A stretch of DNA of 64,000 nt from Chryseobacterium gleum (GTDB lineage: Bacteria; Bacteroidota; Bacteroidia; Flavobacteriales_D; Sanyastnellaceae), in NCBI GenBank assembly GCA_945881835.1, contig CAMCVP010000003.1, forward strand, positions 62,001 through 126,000, written 5' to 3'. Both the position numbers and the translations under genes were made by a program. This document shows, piece after piece, positions 1 through 8,801 of this stretch (position 1 is the first letter of the stretch; every line of letters begins with the position of its first letter). A model generated the notes under the pieces. That model did not search any database, was not told where the DNA came from, and saw only the letters and a list, made by a program, of their open reading frames with translations.

Positions 1-2
1 AC

Positions 3-1556
3 GGCACGCATGCTGCGGAAAAAATTGCGGAGCACTTCAACACAACAGTGGTCATGTTCGCTTGTCCGTATGCCTTAGAGAAATCGGAATGGAAGGGTGT
101 GAATTCTTTCGTTGTCGCTTATCAGCCCGACGATTTAACGCAACAAGTAACAGCAGATGCCATATGTGGCGTTATTTCTTTTCAAGGAAAATTACCTGTT
201 TCTGTTGGAACGAAATTCAAAGAGGGGCAAGGCAAGGTTTTTCAAACCGCAGGAAGAATGCGTTATTTGAAGCCTTCTCAAACGGGATGGTTCAGTTTCG
301 TGACGAGCAGTGCTCAAACAAACGGGAACAGCAGTGTTTATGTGGAAGACATGATGGCGAATGCCCCAACGGAAGTTTCAGGAACAGAAACAAATTTATT
401 CTCGAAGGTCGATGAGATTGTAAAGGAAGGATTGGATCAAGGTGCTTACCCGGGATGCCGCGTTTTAATCGCGAAAGACGGCGTTATTCTTTACAACAAG
501 AGTTTTGGATACTTAGACAAGGCGAAGACACAGAAAGTGTCTGAAAACTCGATATACGACCTTGCTTCGGTGACAAAGATGCTTTCGACGACGATGGCAT
601 TGATGAAATTGGTAGATGAAGGAAAGATAGATGTGGAAAAAACCATTGGCGAATACATTGATTTTCCTGAAGGACATCCGCATGCAAAGATGCAGCTGAA
701 GCGCATGTTGTCGCATACTGCCGGACTTCCGGCTTGGAAGGATTTCACCAACTTAACGGTGAATGGAGGAGAGTGGGACGGCAACTGCTTATCGAAGGAA
801 CATACCGATAAATGTAGCAATCCGGTTTGTGCAGATATGTGGACAACCAAGGAAATGACCGATTCGATTTACAATGAAATTCTAGAGGTGAAGTTGAATC
901 CAGATCAAGGCTATTTGTACAGTGATTTGGGTTATTACTACTACAAGAAAATGATCGAAAAAATTACGGGAGTGCCTTTGGATTTCTATGTTTCAGAATC
1001 GTTCTATAAGCCAATGGGGTTGCGTTCTATGGGTTACAATCCGCAAGCGAATTGGCCGGTTAAGATGATTGCGGAAACGGAAACGGATTCAAAATGGAGA
1101 CGTCAGGCGGTTCGTGGATATGTGCACGATCAAGGGGCGGCTCTAATGGGAGGAGTTGCCGGGCACGCAGGTTTATTCGGCAACGCCAACGACTGCGCTG
1201 CGTTAATGCAAATGTGTTTGAACGACGGGCAATATGGAACAAATGAATTCTTTCACCATGAAACCATGGATTTGTTTACAGCCCGTCATTTCAAAGACAA
1301 CAGAAGAGGTTTGGGATTTGATAAACCTGGATTCACGAAATGGAGCGGAGCAACAGGACCTTCAGCAAGCGACGAGAGCTTTGGTCATTCCGGATTCACA
1401 GGAACGCTTTGTTGGGCAGACCCAGCAAACGGAACAGTATTCGTTTTCTTAAGCAATCGCAATTGCCCGAGTTCTGAAAACTGGAAGATTAACGACTTAC
1501 GTATTCGTCCTAGAATTCAAGAAGAAATTTACAAGTTGTTTCCTGTTAAACCGTAG
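3..1556 (+). CDS. Glycoside hydrolase family 3 / serine beta-lactamase-like fusion, 3' part
   Basis: The frame is open to the left window edge, so the gene starts upstream and the GTG at 48 is not the real start. The first ~90 visible residues look like the end of a GH3 C-terminal domain (GKLPVS motif). From about residue 110 there is a beta-lactamase/PBP-like serine hydrolase domain. It has the SxxK nucleophile motif SVTK, a YSD motif in place of YxN, and HSG in place of KTG. In Bacteroidetes, GH3 (NagZ-like N-acetylhexosaminidase) domains are often fused to such a domain, and a role in periplasmic peptidoglycan turnover or recycling is inferred. The substrate of the hydrolase half cannot be told from sequence. 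It lies just upstream of bshA on the same strand, but a promoter-like box separates them. Confidence 0.8.
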   Translation, partial: GTHAAEKIAEHFNTTVVMFACPYALEKSEWKGVNSFVVAYQPDDLTQQVTADAICGVISFQGKLPVSVGTKFKEGQGKVFQTAGRMRYLKPSQTGWFSFVTSSAQTNGNSSVYVEDMMANAPTEVSGTETNLFSKVDEIVKEGLDQGAYPGCRVLIAKDGVILYNKSFGYLDKAKTQKVSENSIYDLASVTKMLSTTMALMKLVDEGKIDVEKTIGEYIDFPEGHPHAKMQLKRMLSHTAGLPAWKDFTNLTVNGGEWDGNCLSKEHTDKCSNPVCADMWTTKEMTDSIYNEILEVKLNPDQGYLYSDLGYYYYKKMIEKITGVPLDFYVSESFYKPMGLRSMGYNPQANWPVKMIAETETDSKWRRQAVRGYVHDQGAALMGGVAGHAGLFGNANDCAALMQMCLNDGQYGTNEFFHHETMDLFTARHFKDNRRGLGFDKPGFTKWSGATGPSASDESFGHSGFTGTLCWADPANGTVFVFLSNRNCPSSENWKINDLRIRPRIQEEIYKLFPVKP

Positions 1557-1564
1557 TACTTTTG
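1557..1564 (+). promoter_or_regulatory. -7 promoter box for bshA
   Basis: TACTTTTG matches the Bacteroidetes -7 consensus TAnnTTTG. It starts just after the previous stop codon and 33 nt upstream of the bshA ATG. No clear -33 TTTG is visible. Confidence 0.45.
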
Positions 1565-1589
1565 CAATGGAGTTCTGCTCCCTTGCACT

Positions 1590-2723
1590 ATGGAAAAAAA
1601 ATTGAAGATTGGTATTGTGTGCTACCCAACATTCGGAGGTAGTGGTGTGGTTGCAACCGAGTTGGGAAAGGCACTTGCGGAAAAAGGACATGAGATTCAT
1701 TTCATCACTTATTCGCAGCCCGTTCGTCTTGGATCTTTAAGGAAAAATGTGCGCTATCACGAAGTTAACGTAAGTGATTACCCGTTGTTTTTATATCCAC
1801 CTTACGAACTAGTTCTAGCAAGTAAAATGGTAGATGTTGCGAAGCACGAAGGACTAGATCTTCTGCATGTGCATTACGCTATTCCGCATGCAAGTGCCGC
1901 ATACATGGCGAAGCAAATATTGAAAAGAGAAGGCATCAATTTACCAGTTATCACTACACTTCACGGCACCGATATAACCTTGTTGGGAAGAGACGCTTCC
2001 TTCGAACCCGTAATCTCTTTCGCTATCAATGAAAGCGACGCAGTTACTGCTGTTTCGCAAAGTTTGAGAACAGATACCTATAAACTTTTTGGAATTAACA
2101 TAGACATCGAAGTCATTCCCAATTTCTTAAATCCCACCCCAATAAACGGAGATGTTGTGCGCGAAATTCGTGAAGAATACGCGCCAAACGGAACTCCAAT
2201 GCTTATCCATATTTCGAACTTCCGTCCGGTCAAACGTGTGATGGATGTTATGGAAATTTACAAGCGAGTGAATGAATTGAAGCCTTCCATTTTGATCATG
2301 GTGGGAGACGGTCCGGATCGCTCAAAGGCAGAGCAATTTGCCCGAGACAATCACTTAAACCATGTTGTTTTTGTTGGAAATGTGAAGAATCCAATGGAGC
2401 TTTTATCAGCGGCAGATGTGATGCTTCTTCCATCTGAATCTGAAAGTTTTGGTTTGGCTGCACTAGAAGCCATGGCAAGCGGAGTGCCCGTTGTATCGAG
2501 CAATGCGGGAGGTTTGCCCGAGTTGAATAGACACGGTGTTTCTGGTTTGATGAGTAATGTTGGCGATGTAGATGAAATGGCGAAACAAGTCTTTTACCTC
2601 ATTGAAAAAGAAGAACGTTTAATGAAATTTAAAGATCAAGCAAGAGAAAGAGCCAGTGCGTTTTCACTTGAGGCTGTGCTTCCCTTGTATGAAAAACTAT
2701 ACGATAAAGTGTTGAAGTCATGA
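1590..2723 (+). CDS. bshA: N-acetyl-alpha-D-glucosaminyl L-malate synthase BshA
   Basis: A 377-aa GT4-family glycosyltransferase matching BshA in length and layout. It catalyses the first step of bacillithiol synthesis, joining GlcNAc from UDP-GlcNAc to L-malate in the cytoplasm. The N-terminal Rossmann glycine loop is [16 protein letters not shown] (about residues 10-25). The C-terminal nucleotide-sugar site has NFRPVKR and the EX7E region [14 protein letters not shown], followed by the [12 protein letters not shown] loop. The ATG at 1590 places the Rossmann strand at the N-terminus as in homologues. Its stop overlaps the next ATG by 4 nt (ATGA), so the two are probably cotranslated. bshB and bshC are not in this window. 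Confidence 0.93.
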   Translation: MEKKLKIGIVCYPTFGGSGVVATELGKALAEKGHEIHFITYSQPVRLGSLRKNVRYHEVNVSDYPLFLYPPYELVLASKMVDVAKHEGLDLLHVHYAIPHASAAYMAKQILKREGINLPVITTLHGTDITLLGRDASFEPVISFAINESDAVTAVSQSLRTDTYKLFGINIDIEVIPNFLNPTPINGDVVREIREEYAPNGTPMLIHISNFRPVKRVMDVMEIYKRVNELKPSILIMVGDGPDRSKAEQFARDNHLNHVVFVGNVKNPMELLSAADVMLLPSESESFGLAALEAMASGVPVVSSNAGGLPELNRHGVSGLMSNVGDVDEMAKQVFYLIEKEERLMKFKDQARERASAFSLEAVLPLYEKLYDKVLKS

Positions 2724-3286
2724 ATAAGACAGCCCCTCAATTCATAGGAAAGCGCATTCAGGTTGTGCGAGAAAAAGAGCAGCTTACCATAACCATTTCG
2801 CAAAGTGTAGAACGATGGCAAGAAGCGCTGCTTTACACGTGGCTCATGGCTTGGACGTTTTGCGGCGGTGTATTTATCTATTCGTTATTCACCTCACCAA
2901 ATGGCGGAGAGCAAATCTTCTTTTTAATCTCAACGGCCTTGTGGTCCTTTTTCTTTTATCGCACATTGAAAGTGCTAATGTGGAGAAAATCTGGAAGGGA
3001 AATATTGGTATTTAAAAAAGGTGAAATGACACTTCAAAACGCCTTTGGAAATCGCGGTAAAATAGAAAAGTTTAATCTTGAAAAAATAAAGCAATTGGGC
3101 ACCGTTAAGCAAGACGAAAATTCATTCTTTTATTTTATGGACGATAGCTTCTGGATTATGGGCGGAGAGCGCTTAGGCTTCGTTTACAATCGTTCGAAAA
3201 TTCGCTTTGGAAAGCAGTTGAATCCACGCGATGCGCAAACGCTACTTCGTAGTGTTGACAGCGCTGTTAAGGGGTATTCGGCTTAA
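2720..3286 (+). CDS. Hypothetical small membrane protein with PH-like C-terminal half
   Basis: I do not recognise this 188-aa protein. Two hydrophobic segments (about residues 38-58 and 65-86) form a membrane hairpin. They are followed by a soluble basic and aromatic tail of about 100 residues whose alternating beta-rich pattern resembles the PH-like domains found after paired helices in small bacterial membrane proteins; this fold guess is weak. The ATGA overlap with bshA indicates translational coupling. The last 20 nt overlap the convergent msrB gene tail to tail. Confidence 0.7.
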   Translation: MNKTAPQFIGKRIQVVREKEQLTITISQSVERWQEALLYTWLMAWTFCGGVFIYSLFTSPNGGEQIFFLISTALWSFFFYRTLKVLMWRKSGREILVFKKGEMTLQNAFGNRGKIEKFNLEKIKQLGTVKQDENSFFYFMDDSFWIMGGERLGFVYNRSKIRFGKQLNPRDAQTLLRSVDSAVKGYSA

Positions 3287-3758
3287 AGATTAGCGCTCCT
3301 GAATTAATGCAATAACGCAGTCCGGTAGGAGGTGGTCCGTCAGGAAAAACGTGGCCCAAATGACCACCACATTTACTGCACATAACTTCCGTTCTAACCA
3401 TGCCGTAGGAGGTGTCTTTATCTTCTGAAATTACCAACTCATTAATTGGCTTGAAATAGCTCGGCCATCCACATCCGCTGTCGAATTTCGAATCGGATTG
3501 AAACAACTCTTGTCCGCATGCTGCGCAGCTGTATGTTCCAATGTCATGATGGTCCCAAAACTCACCAGTAAACGCACGCTCAGTGCCCTTCTCGCGCAGA
3601 ATACGGAATTGCTCAGGTGAGAGTTCTTTCTTCCATTCTTCTTCAGTTTTAACTACCTGTGGGACCATACTACTTGGGGTGCTTTGATTTTGTTTTTGTT
3701 GTGAACAGCTCGCTAAACTTATAACTGCTGCAATGCTAAACGAAACTAATTTTCTCAT
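3267..3758 (-). CDS. msrB: Peptide-methionine (R)-S-oxide reductase MsrB, lipoprotein form
   Basis: MsrB reduces methionine-R-sulfoxide in oxidised proteins. The family landmarks are present: two zinc CxxC pairs (CAAC and CSKC), the GCGWPSY motif, and the catalytic cysteine in RYCINSG near the C-terminus. I start at the ATG at 3758 rather than the ORF-track start at 3803. From 3758 the protein begins with a lipoprotein signal ([18 protein letters not shown], lipobox cysteine 18), and the earlier start would run into uvrA. The enzyme is therefore expected on the periplasmic face or outer membrane, repairing envelope proteins. It lies directly downstream of uvrA, possibly in one transcript, with bshA on the opposite strand nearby; a redox-stress grouping is plausible but inferred. 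Confidence 0.9.
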   Translation of the reverse strand: MRKLVSFSIAAVISLASCSQQKQNQSTPSSMVPQVVKTEEEWKKELSPEQFRILREKGTERAFTGEFWDHHDIGTYSCAACGQELFQSDSKFDSGCGWPSYFKPINELVISEDKDTSYGMVRTEVMCSKCGGHLGHVFPDGPPPTGLRYCINSGALIFKPNTP

Positions 3759-3799
3759 GGTTGAACAACACGTTTTTTCTAAAATTATTTTCTGAGGTA

Positions 3800-6568
3800 T
3801 CAAGAATTTAATGCGTCAGCAGTATACGATTTTGTTTTCAAGAATGCGTCGAAAGGACCGCAGTACAAAATGTTTCCGCCTTTCTCTCCGCCTTCAGGAC
3901 CAATGTCCACAATCCAATCTGCACAGCGCATAACATCCGTATGATGCTCAATCGCAATAACAGTATGTCCTTGCGCAAGCAATGCTTGAAACGTAATCAT
4001 CAACTTCTGTACATCGTGAAAATGCAAGCCTGTAGTAGGCTCATCAAAAATGAAAAGTGTATGCGGTTGATTCGGCCCTTTAATAAGGAAAGAAGCCAAT
4101 TTAATACGTTGTGCTTCTCCACCCGAAAGAGTGCTGTTGCTCTGTCCAAGCTTAACGTAATCAAGGCCTACAGCCTTAAGCGGCGTTAGTTTTTGAACGA
4201 TATGTTTGGCAGAAGTTGAAGTGTCCTCTCCGAAAAATTCAATGGCTTCATCAACAGTTAAATCCAGCACATCAGCAATGTTTTTTCCGCGGTATTGAAC
4301 GTCTAGAACTTCTTCTTTAAATCGCTTTCCTTTACACGTTTCACAAACCAATTCTACATCGGCCATAAACTGCATCTCAATCGTCTGAATCCCTTCACCC
4401 TCGCAGGTGTCACATCTTCCTCCAGTGACGTTGAACGAGAAAAAAGCTGGCTTCATGTTGCGTTGTTTTGCCAACGGTTGTGAAGTGAATAATGCACGAA
4501 TATCATCGTAGATTTTTAAGTAAGTCGCAGGGTTGGAACGACTACTTTTTCCAATCGGATTTTGATCAACAAATTCCAATGCTTTTATGGAAGAAATACT
4601 CCCGGAAAGTTCGCTGTAATTTGAACTGTTTTCTGCAATTCCGTTCAATGCATTTTGAAGGGAAGGGTAGAGCACACTTTTGATTAACGTACTTTTTCCA
4701 GACCCGCTAACTCCAGTAATCACGCTGAATGCGTGAAGTGGAATGTCAATACTCACATTTCCTAAATTGTGGAGATTCACATCTTTCAACGATACGAAGT
4801 CGTTGAGTTTCTTCTTCGTTTTTTCAATGTAAATTTTCTTATCTCCGCGCAAGTAATCTGCGGTTAATGTCTTGCCTTTTTTCTCAAGATCTTTGGCCAA
4901 TCCTTCGAACACAATTTCGCCTCCCTTGGCACCCGCTTCCGGACCAATATCAATGATGTAATCGGCGTTGCGAATAATTTCTTCTTCGTGTTCAACCACG
5001 ATTACGGTGTTTCCCTGGTCGCGAAGATTCTTCAAAACTTCGAGCAAACGTTTGCTGTCTCGAGGGTGTAATCCAATGCTCGGTTCGTCAAGAATATACA
5101 TAGATCCTACCAACGCACTTCCTAGGCTGGTTGCGAGATGTATGCGTTGTGCTTCACCGCCACTGAGCGTATTTGAAAGGCGATTCAAGGTGAGGTATTC
5201 CAGTCCAACTTCGCACAAAAAACGAAGTCTGTTTTTTATTTCTAAAAGAATTCTTTTCGCAACCGATTCGTCGTGTTTGCTCAATGAAAGCGTTTCGAAA
5301 AAGTTCAACGATTTATGCAACGGAAGAAGCATTAATTCAGACACCGAAGTGTTTGCAATCTTCACATAATTCGCTTCTTTTTTTAAGCGCGTTCCGTTAC
5401 ATTCAGGACACGCCGTTCTTCCGCGATAGCGAGAGAGTAAAACACGATTTTGAATCTTATACGTCTCCGCTTCAAGGTATTTGAAGAAGGTGTTTATTCC
5501 ATGAAAATGTGTGCATCCTTCCCAAATAATTTTCTTCTGAAGGGTAGACATATCGCGGTAAGGCGTGTGAATGGGAATGTCGGCTTTCTTCGCATTGCGA
5601 ATCAAATCGTCTTTCCAACCACTTAACTTATCACCCTTCCAACAAGCAATGCAATCTTGGTAAATCGAAAGATTTTCATTCGGAATAACCAGCTTCGAAT
5701 CGATACCTATAATGCTTCCAAATCCTTCGCATGTTTTGCATGCACCTACGGGGTTGTTGAAGGAAAATAAATTCAACGAAGGTTCTTCGAAAACAACCCC
5801 GTCTTCTTCCAATTGATTGGCGAAGAATTCATATTTCTTTTTGTCTGGAAAGAAAAGTGCACAATGCCCGTGTCCCAATGAAAACGCAAGATCTACGCTA
5901 TCTCCCAAACGAGAGGCTTCCAACTCATCGTCTTTCGACATGCGGTCAATGAGCAAGTAATAGATGTGTTTGGAAGAGTATTCCGCATCTTGAATTTCAA
6001 TGAATTCATTGTTGTAAACAAGTCTGCTAAACCCTTGCGCCAACAAGGTTTCTTTTCCGATTTGAAACGAGGTTTCTGATTCTATTTTAAGCGGACAAAT
6101 AATAGCAAAGCGCGTTTCATTTTTCAAATTGAAAATCGCATTTACGACATCTGAGGTGTTGTTCTTCGTTATCGCTTTGCCTGTGGAAGGTGAGTAGGTA
6201 ATACCAATTCGCGCATAAAGAAGTTTAATGTAATCGTAGATCTCAGTTGAAGTTCCAACCGTAGATCGCGAACTTCTTCCGGTTACTTTCTGTTCAATGG
6301 CAACAGCCGGACTAATACCTATAATTGAATCTACATCTGGTTTGTCAAATCGACCCAAGAACTGACGCGCGTATGAAGAGAGACTTTCGACATATCGTCT
6401 TTGTCCTTCTGCAAAAAGTGTGTTGAAAGCTAAACTACTTTTTCCTGAACCACTCAGTCCTGTTAGCACTACCAGCTTGTTTCTTGGGATAGATACAGAA
6501 ACGTTTTTCAAATTGTGCACGCGTGCACCCTTAATAATGATGTGGGTTTTATGATTCTCGTTCTTCAC
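3800..6568 (-). CDS. uvrA: Excinuclease ABC subunit A UvrA
   Basis: A 922-aa UvrA, the damage-recognition ATPase of nucleotide excision repair, which loads UvrB on DNA lesions. There are two ABC modules: Walker [10 protein letters not shown] near residue 38 and GVSGSGKST in the second half, with two LSGGEAQRI signatures. Zinc-finger cysteine pairs are visible as [16 protein letters not shown] and CETCKGKR. The start codon is GTG (MKNENHKTH), and no ATG lies between it and the first domain. A -7 box (TACCTTTG on the minus strand, 6588-6595) lies 19 nt upstream, so the gene probably has its own promoter. Length is close to the usual 940. Confidence 0.96.
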   Translation of the reverse strand: MKNENHKTHIIIKGARVHNLKNVSVSIPRNKLVVLTGLSGSGKSSLAFNTLFAEGQRRYVESLSSYARQFLGRFDKPDVDSIIGISPAVAIEQKVTGRSSRSTVGTSTEIYDYIKLLYARIGITYSPSTGKAITKNNTSDVVNAIFNLKNETRFAIICPLKIESETSFQIGKETLLAQGFSRLVYNNEFIEIQDAEYSSKHIYYLLIDRMSKDDELEASRLGDSVDLAFSLGHGHCALFFPDKKKYEFFANQLEEDGVVFEEPSLNLFSFNNPVGACKTCEGFGSIIGIDSKLVIPNENLSIYQDCIACWKGDKLSGWKDDLIRNAKKADIPIHTPYRDMSTLQKKIIWEGCTHFHGINTFFKYLEAETYKIQNRVLLSRYRGRTACPECNGTRLKKEANYVKIANTSVSELMLLPLHKSLNFFETLSLSKHDESVAKRILLEIKNRLRFLCEVGLEYLTLNRLSNTLSGGEAQRIHLATSLGSALVGSMYILDEPSIGLHPRDSKRLLEVLKNLRDQGNTVIVVEHEEEIIRNADYIIDIGPEAGAKGGEIVFEGLAKDLEKKGKTLTADYLRGDKKIYIEKTKKKLNDFVSLKDVNLHNLGNVSIDIPLHAFSVITGVSGSGKSTLIKSVLYPSLQNALNGIAENSSNYSELSGSISSIKALEFVDQNPIGKSSRSNPATYLKIYDDIRALFTSQPLAKQRNMKPAFFSFNVTGGRCDTCEGEGIQTIEMQFMADVELVCETCKGKRFKEEVLDVQYRGKNIADVLDLTVDEAIEFFGEDTSTSAKHIVQKLTPLKAVGLDYVKLGQSNSTLSGGEAQRIKLASFLIKGPNQPHTLFIFDEPTTGLHFHDVQKLMITFQALLAQGHTVIAIEHHTDVMRCADWIVDIGPEGGEKGGNILYCGPFDAFLKTKSYTADALNS

Positions 6569-6587
6569 GTTTTTCTTGTTGAAGTGT

Positions 6588-6595
6588 CAAAGGTA
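6588..6595 (-). promoter_or_regulatory. -7 promoter box for uvrA
   Basis: Minus-strand TACCTTTG fits TAnnTTTG and lies 19 nt before the GTG start of uvrA. No LexA-type palindrome was recognised around it. Confidence 0.4.
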
Positions 6596-6653
6596 TTACC
6601 TCTTCAATCACATTATTGTTCATTGGTAGGAAAGAAAAAAAAGTAAAAATTTA

Positions 6654-6686
6654 TTTGCTATTTGTAAAAATATATACTATATTCGT
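6654..6686 (+). promoter_or_regulatory. Promoter upstream of the ECF sigma factor
   Basis: TTTG (6654-6657) and TATATTCG (6679-6686), separated by 21 nt, approximate the Bacteroidetes -33/-7 promoter with C for T in the third position of TTTG. It would give a 5' leader of about 115 nt before the ATG at 6807. Confidence 0.4.
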
Positions 6687-6806
6687 TTTCAAGATGCCGA
6701 AAGAAGGACATCGGAATAATAAAAATCACATTCAGCGCCTATAGAATATAACACTACTTTTTTTCAGTTCTAAATTAAGTTGAACCATTTAAAAAAGGAG
6801 GCCGTT

Positions 6807-7391
6807 ATGCGCTTATCACTCGAATCAGATCGCCAATTGGTATCCATGTACATGCATGGTAACGAACCCGCATTCCGTGAGTTAATGTCTCGTTACAAGT
6901 CGAAGGTGTTTGGAAAAATTTACATGTTCGTTCGCGACCGCGAATTGGCTAACGATTTATTTCAAGACACTTTTTTAAAAGCTGTGCAAGCCCTGAAAGA
7001 CGGTCAGTACAACGAAGAAGGTAAATTCTCTGCTTGGATAATGCGTATTGCACACAACTTGTGCATCGATCATTTCCGCAACAACAAGAAAATGCCCATC
7101 CAGCGTGCTACCGATAAGTACGATCCACTTGACTTCGTTCAAGAAACGTCGAAGAACGTTGAGAAGCAAGTGATTCAAAAGGAAGTAACCAAAGAAGTGC
7201 GTCAATTAATAGGCATGCTTCCTACAGAGCAACGCGAGATTGTTATGATGCGAATTGTTTACGACATGAGCTTCAAGGAAATTGCAGATCACTTGAACAT
7301 TAGCATCAACACGGCTTTGGGAAGAATGCGCTATGCGTTAATTAACCTTCGCAAGCACATTGAAAAGCACAACATTAAGTTGGTGATTTAA
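6807..7391 (+). CDS. ECF-type RNA polymerase sigma factor
   Basis: A 194-aa sigma-70 family protein with only regions 2 and 4, i.e. the ECF layout. Region 2 covers about residues 22-90 (FRELMSRYK...DLFQDTFLKA...SAWIMRIAHNLCIDHFRN). Region 4 covers about 130-185 (LPTEQREIVMMRIVYDMSFKEIADHLNIS, a helix-turn-helix). The ATG at 6807 is preferred to the TTG at 6780 because a strong Shine-Dalgarno sequence (AAGGAGG) lies just before it, which is uncommon in Bacteroidota, and because family proteins begin close to region 2. No membrane anti-sigma factor is adjacent; the only neighbour is a 36-aa ORF before a terminator. Regulon unknown. Confidence 0.88.
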   Translation: MRLSLESDRQLVSMYMHGNEPAFRELMSRYKSKVFGKIYMFVRDRELANDLFQDTFLKAVQALKDGQYNEEGKFSAWIMRIAHNLCIDHFRNNKKMPIQRATDKYDPLDFVQETSKNVEKQVIQKEVTKEVRQLIGMLPTEQREIVMMRIVYDMSFKEIADHLNISINTALGRMRYALINLRKHIEKHNIKLVI

Positions 7392-7457
7392 AAAAGATTA
7401 CTGCAAGGGCAATATCGAAAGAAAGGGTTGCGTTAAGCCTAAAAATTAAACGCGCCT

Positions 7458-7568
7458 ATGCAAGATTTTACCCTTCAAGATTTAGTAGCTTTTATGGAGT
7501 CGGAAGAGATTATTCTTTCAGCATACGAACAGCTGCAACCGGTTACCAAAAGTTATATTTGGAACTAA
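7458..7568 (+). CDS. 36-aa small ORF after the sigma factor
   Basis: Not in the ORF track. The ATG at 7458 opens a 36-codon frame (MQDFTLQDLVAFMESEEI...) ending in TAA at 7566-7568, immediately before a strong terminator. It is acidic, predicted helical, and has no signal or membrane segment. Its place as the second and last cistron of the sigma-factor transcript makes it a candidate small regulator of the sigma factor, but that is inference; it could be non-coding. Confidence 0.5.
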   Translation: MQDFTLQDLVAFMESEEIILSAYEQLQPVTKSYIWN

Positions 7569-7570
7569 TG

Positions 7571-7597
7571 AAAAAGCCACTCTCGAGTGGCTTTTTT
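7571..7597 (+). terminator. Intrinsic terminator of the sigma-factor operon
   Basis: AAAAAGCCACT and AGTGGCTTTTTT form a perfect stem around a CTCG loop and end in a T run. The promoter box of the next gene begins only 7 nt later. Confidence 0.9.
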
Positions 7598-7603
7598 CTT
7601 GTT

Positions 7604-7611
7604 TACTTTTG
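7604..7611 (+). promoter_or_regulatory. -7 box placed for leaderless transcription (BtuF-like gene)
   Basis: TACTTTTG fits TAnnTTTG. Only CCGC separates it from the ATG at 7616, so initiation would fall at or next to the start codon. A -33 element is not clear because the preceding terminator occupies that space. Confidence 0.5.
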
Positions 7612-7615
7612 CCGC

Positions 7616-8776
7616 ATGAAACTGCATCGCCTTTTATCCGTTTTGCTCATTAGCGCTGCTTTTCTGAATGCTTGTTCAAATGGAAATCAACCCACCGTTG
7701 ACTCTGTTATCTTTCAACCCAAATACGCCAAAGGTTTTCGCGTGGTGAAAATTGGAAATGATACCCTGATTCAGTTCCTGTCTCATTCTGATTCTCCTAC
7801 TGTTTCTCCTACTGTTTCTCATTCTGTTTCCGATTCTCCTACTGTTTCTCATTCTGTTTCTCTTTCCAAAATCAATCCGGAGCGAATCGCCCTTCTCAGC
7901 ACCACACATTCCTATTTCATCAATGCCCTAGATGGAATGAAGAACGTATGCGGAGTAACCTACGCAGACCGCATTCAGCTTGGAAATCTTCAATTACAAA
8001 TTGCAAGCGGAAAGACACAAAACCTCACCGAGAACGGCGATGTTAGTATGGAAGAATTACTCTTGCTGAATCCATCTGTTCTGTTCAGTGTTCCTTTCGA
8101 ATCAACACCCTATCAATCGAAACTACCGCAATGCACAGTAATTCCAACTACGGAATATCTAGAAGAACATCCGCTTGGAAAGGCAGAGTGGATCTATGTT
8201 TTTGGATATGTCCTTCGGAAGGATGTTTTGGCGAGGGAGTTGTTTTTGGAAATTGAAAGCGCATACATAGGTGCTGCGCAAGGTCATGCTGAAGGTGCTT
8301 CGCAAGGACCTTCCGTAGGACCTTCCGTAGGACCTTCGGTAGACCTTCCGTCAGGACCTTCTGTAAGACCTAGAATTTTCTTTGCTGCCAACAACGGCAG
8401 CGACTGGACCGTGGCGAATAACCAATCGTATTGGGCCATATTGCTGAAAGATGCGGGTGCGGAATATTTGGGGGCGACGAATGACAAAGGGAATTTGAAT
8501 TTCGACAAAGAGCGCATGTTGTTCGCGTTGAATGAAGCCGATGCGTATGGCGAGTTGGTGTATTTTCCGAATACATCCAACGTTTCACTTTCACAGTTGC
8601 ATCCGGAATTCACGCAGAGCGGTCCTTTTCAACATAAAAAATTATTTTTCTGCAATGCCGCAGACAATGGCTTTTTCGATAAAGCACTACTAGAGCCGCA
8701 CATACTACTTCAAGAATTGAAAATGGTATTGATCGATTCAACCTTTTCAGGAAACTACTTTCAACACACACATTAG
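7616..8776 (+). CDS. BtuF-like metal/cofactor-binding lipoprotein (ABC substrate-binding protein)
   Basis: From the ATG at 7616 the protein has 386 aa. The ORF-track TTG start at 7559 would lie inside the preceding terminator and is rejected. It begins with a lipoprotein signal (MKLHRLLSVLLISAAFLNAC). The body resembles the helical-backbone receptors of vitamin B12, haem and siderophore ABC importers (IALLSTTHSYFINAL; SVLFSVPFESTPYQS; FAANNGSDWTVANNQSYWAILLKDAGAEYLG; a C-terminal FFDKALLEPHILLQELKMVL helix). The ligand is unknown, and no permease or ATPase is adjacent. Two low-complexity inserts interrupt it: a Ser/Pro/Thr/Val repeat near residues 56-84 and a Gly-Pro-Ser-Val repeat near 219-252, both built on 12-nt DNA repeats. 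Confidence 0.8.
   Translation: MKLHRLLSVLLISAAFLNACSNGNQPTVDSVIFQPKYAKGFRVVKIGNDTLIQFLSHSDSPTVSPTVSHSVSDSPTVSHSVSLSKINPERIALLSTTHSYFINALDGMKNVCGVTYADRIQLGNLQLQIASGKTQNLTENGDVSMEELLLLNPSVLFSVPFESTPYQSKLPQCTVIPTTEYLEEHPLGKAEWIYVFGYVLRKDVLARELFLEIESAYIGAAQGHAEGASQGPSVGPSVGPSVDLPSGPSVRPRIFFAANNGSDWTVANNQSYWAILLKDAGAEYLGATNDKGNLNFDKERMLFALNEADAYGELVYFPNTSNVSLSQLHPEFTQSGPFQHKKLFFCNAADNGFFDKALLEPHILLQELKMVLIDSTFSGNYFQHTH
7781..7866 (+). repeat. 12-nt tandem repeat encoding SPTV/SHSV units (array A)
   Basis: Units TCTCCTACTGTT and TCTCATTCTGTT alternate, with one shortened TCCGAT unit, all in frame in the BtuF-like gene. The pyrimidine-rich units cannot form hairpins, unlike arrays B-E. Confidence 0.85.
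8269..8370 (+). repeat. Mini-hairpin array B, 12-nt units inside the BtuF-like gene
   Basis: About eight 12-nt units, each AGG plus a 9-mer. The 9-mers TGC-TGC-GCA, TCA-TGC-TGA, TGC-TTC-GCA and ACC-TTC-GGT are self-complementary in their outer triplets. The ACC-TTC-CGT units pair in a shifted register as TCC-GTA-GGA, and the last as TCT-GTA-AGA. Unit 7 loses one base and gains one, so the frame returns. Encoded repeats are GAAQ, GHAE, GASQ and GPSV. Confidence 0.8.
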
Positions 8777-8789
8777 AACACGCAATACT

Positions 8790-8797
8790 TAACTTTG
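8790..8797 (+). promoter_or_regulatory. -7 box placed for leaderless transcription (acyl-CoA carboxylase gene)
   Basis: TAACTTTG fits TAnnTTTG and is followed by CCGC and then the ATG at 8802. This is the same 4-nt spacing and the same spacer bases as in the preceding gene. Confidence 0.5.
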
Positions 8798-8801
8798 CCG
8801 C

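Noticed and set aside
3759-3803. MsrB start at 3803
   Set aside because: It would add 15 residues before a clear lipoprotein signal and overlap uvrA; the ATG at 3758 is better.
7559-7616. ORF-track start (TTG 7559) for the BtuF-like gene
   Set aside because: It lies within the preceding ORF end and terminator. The ATG at 7616 begins a clean lipoprotein signal directly after a promoter box.
8269-8370. Mini-hairpin arrays as CRISPR
   Set aside because: Units are only 12-15 nt, the variable part is palindromic rather than spacer-like, the arrays are in frame in proteins, and no cas gene is present.
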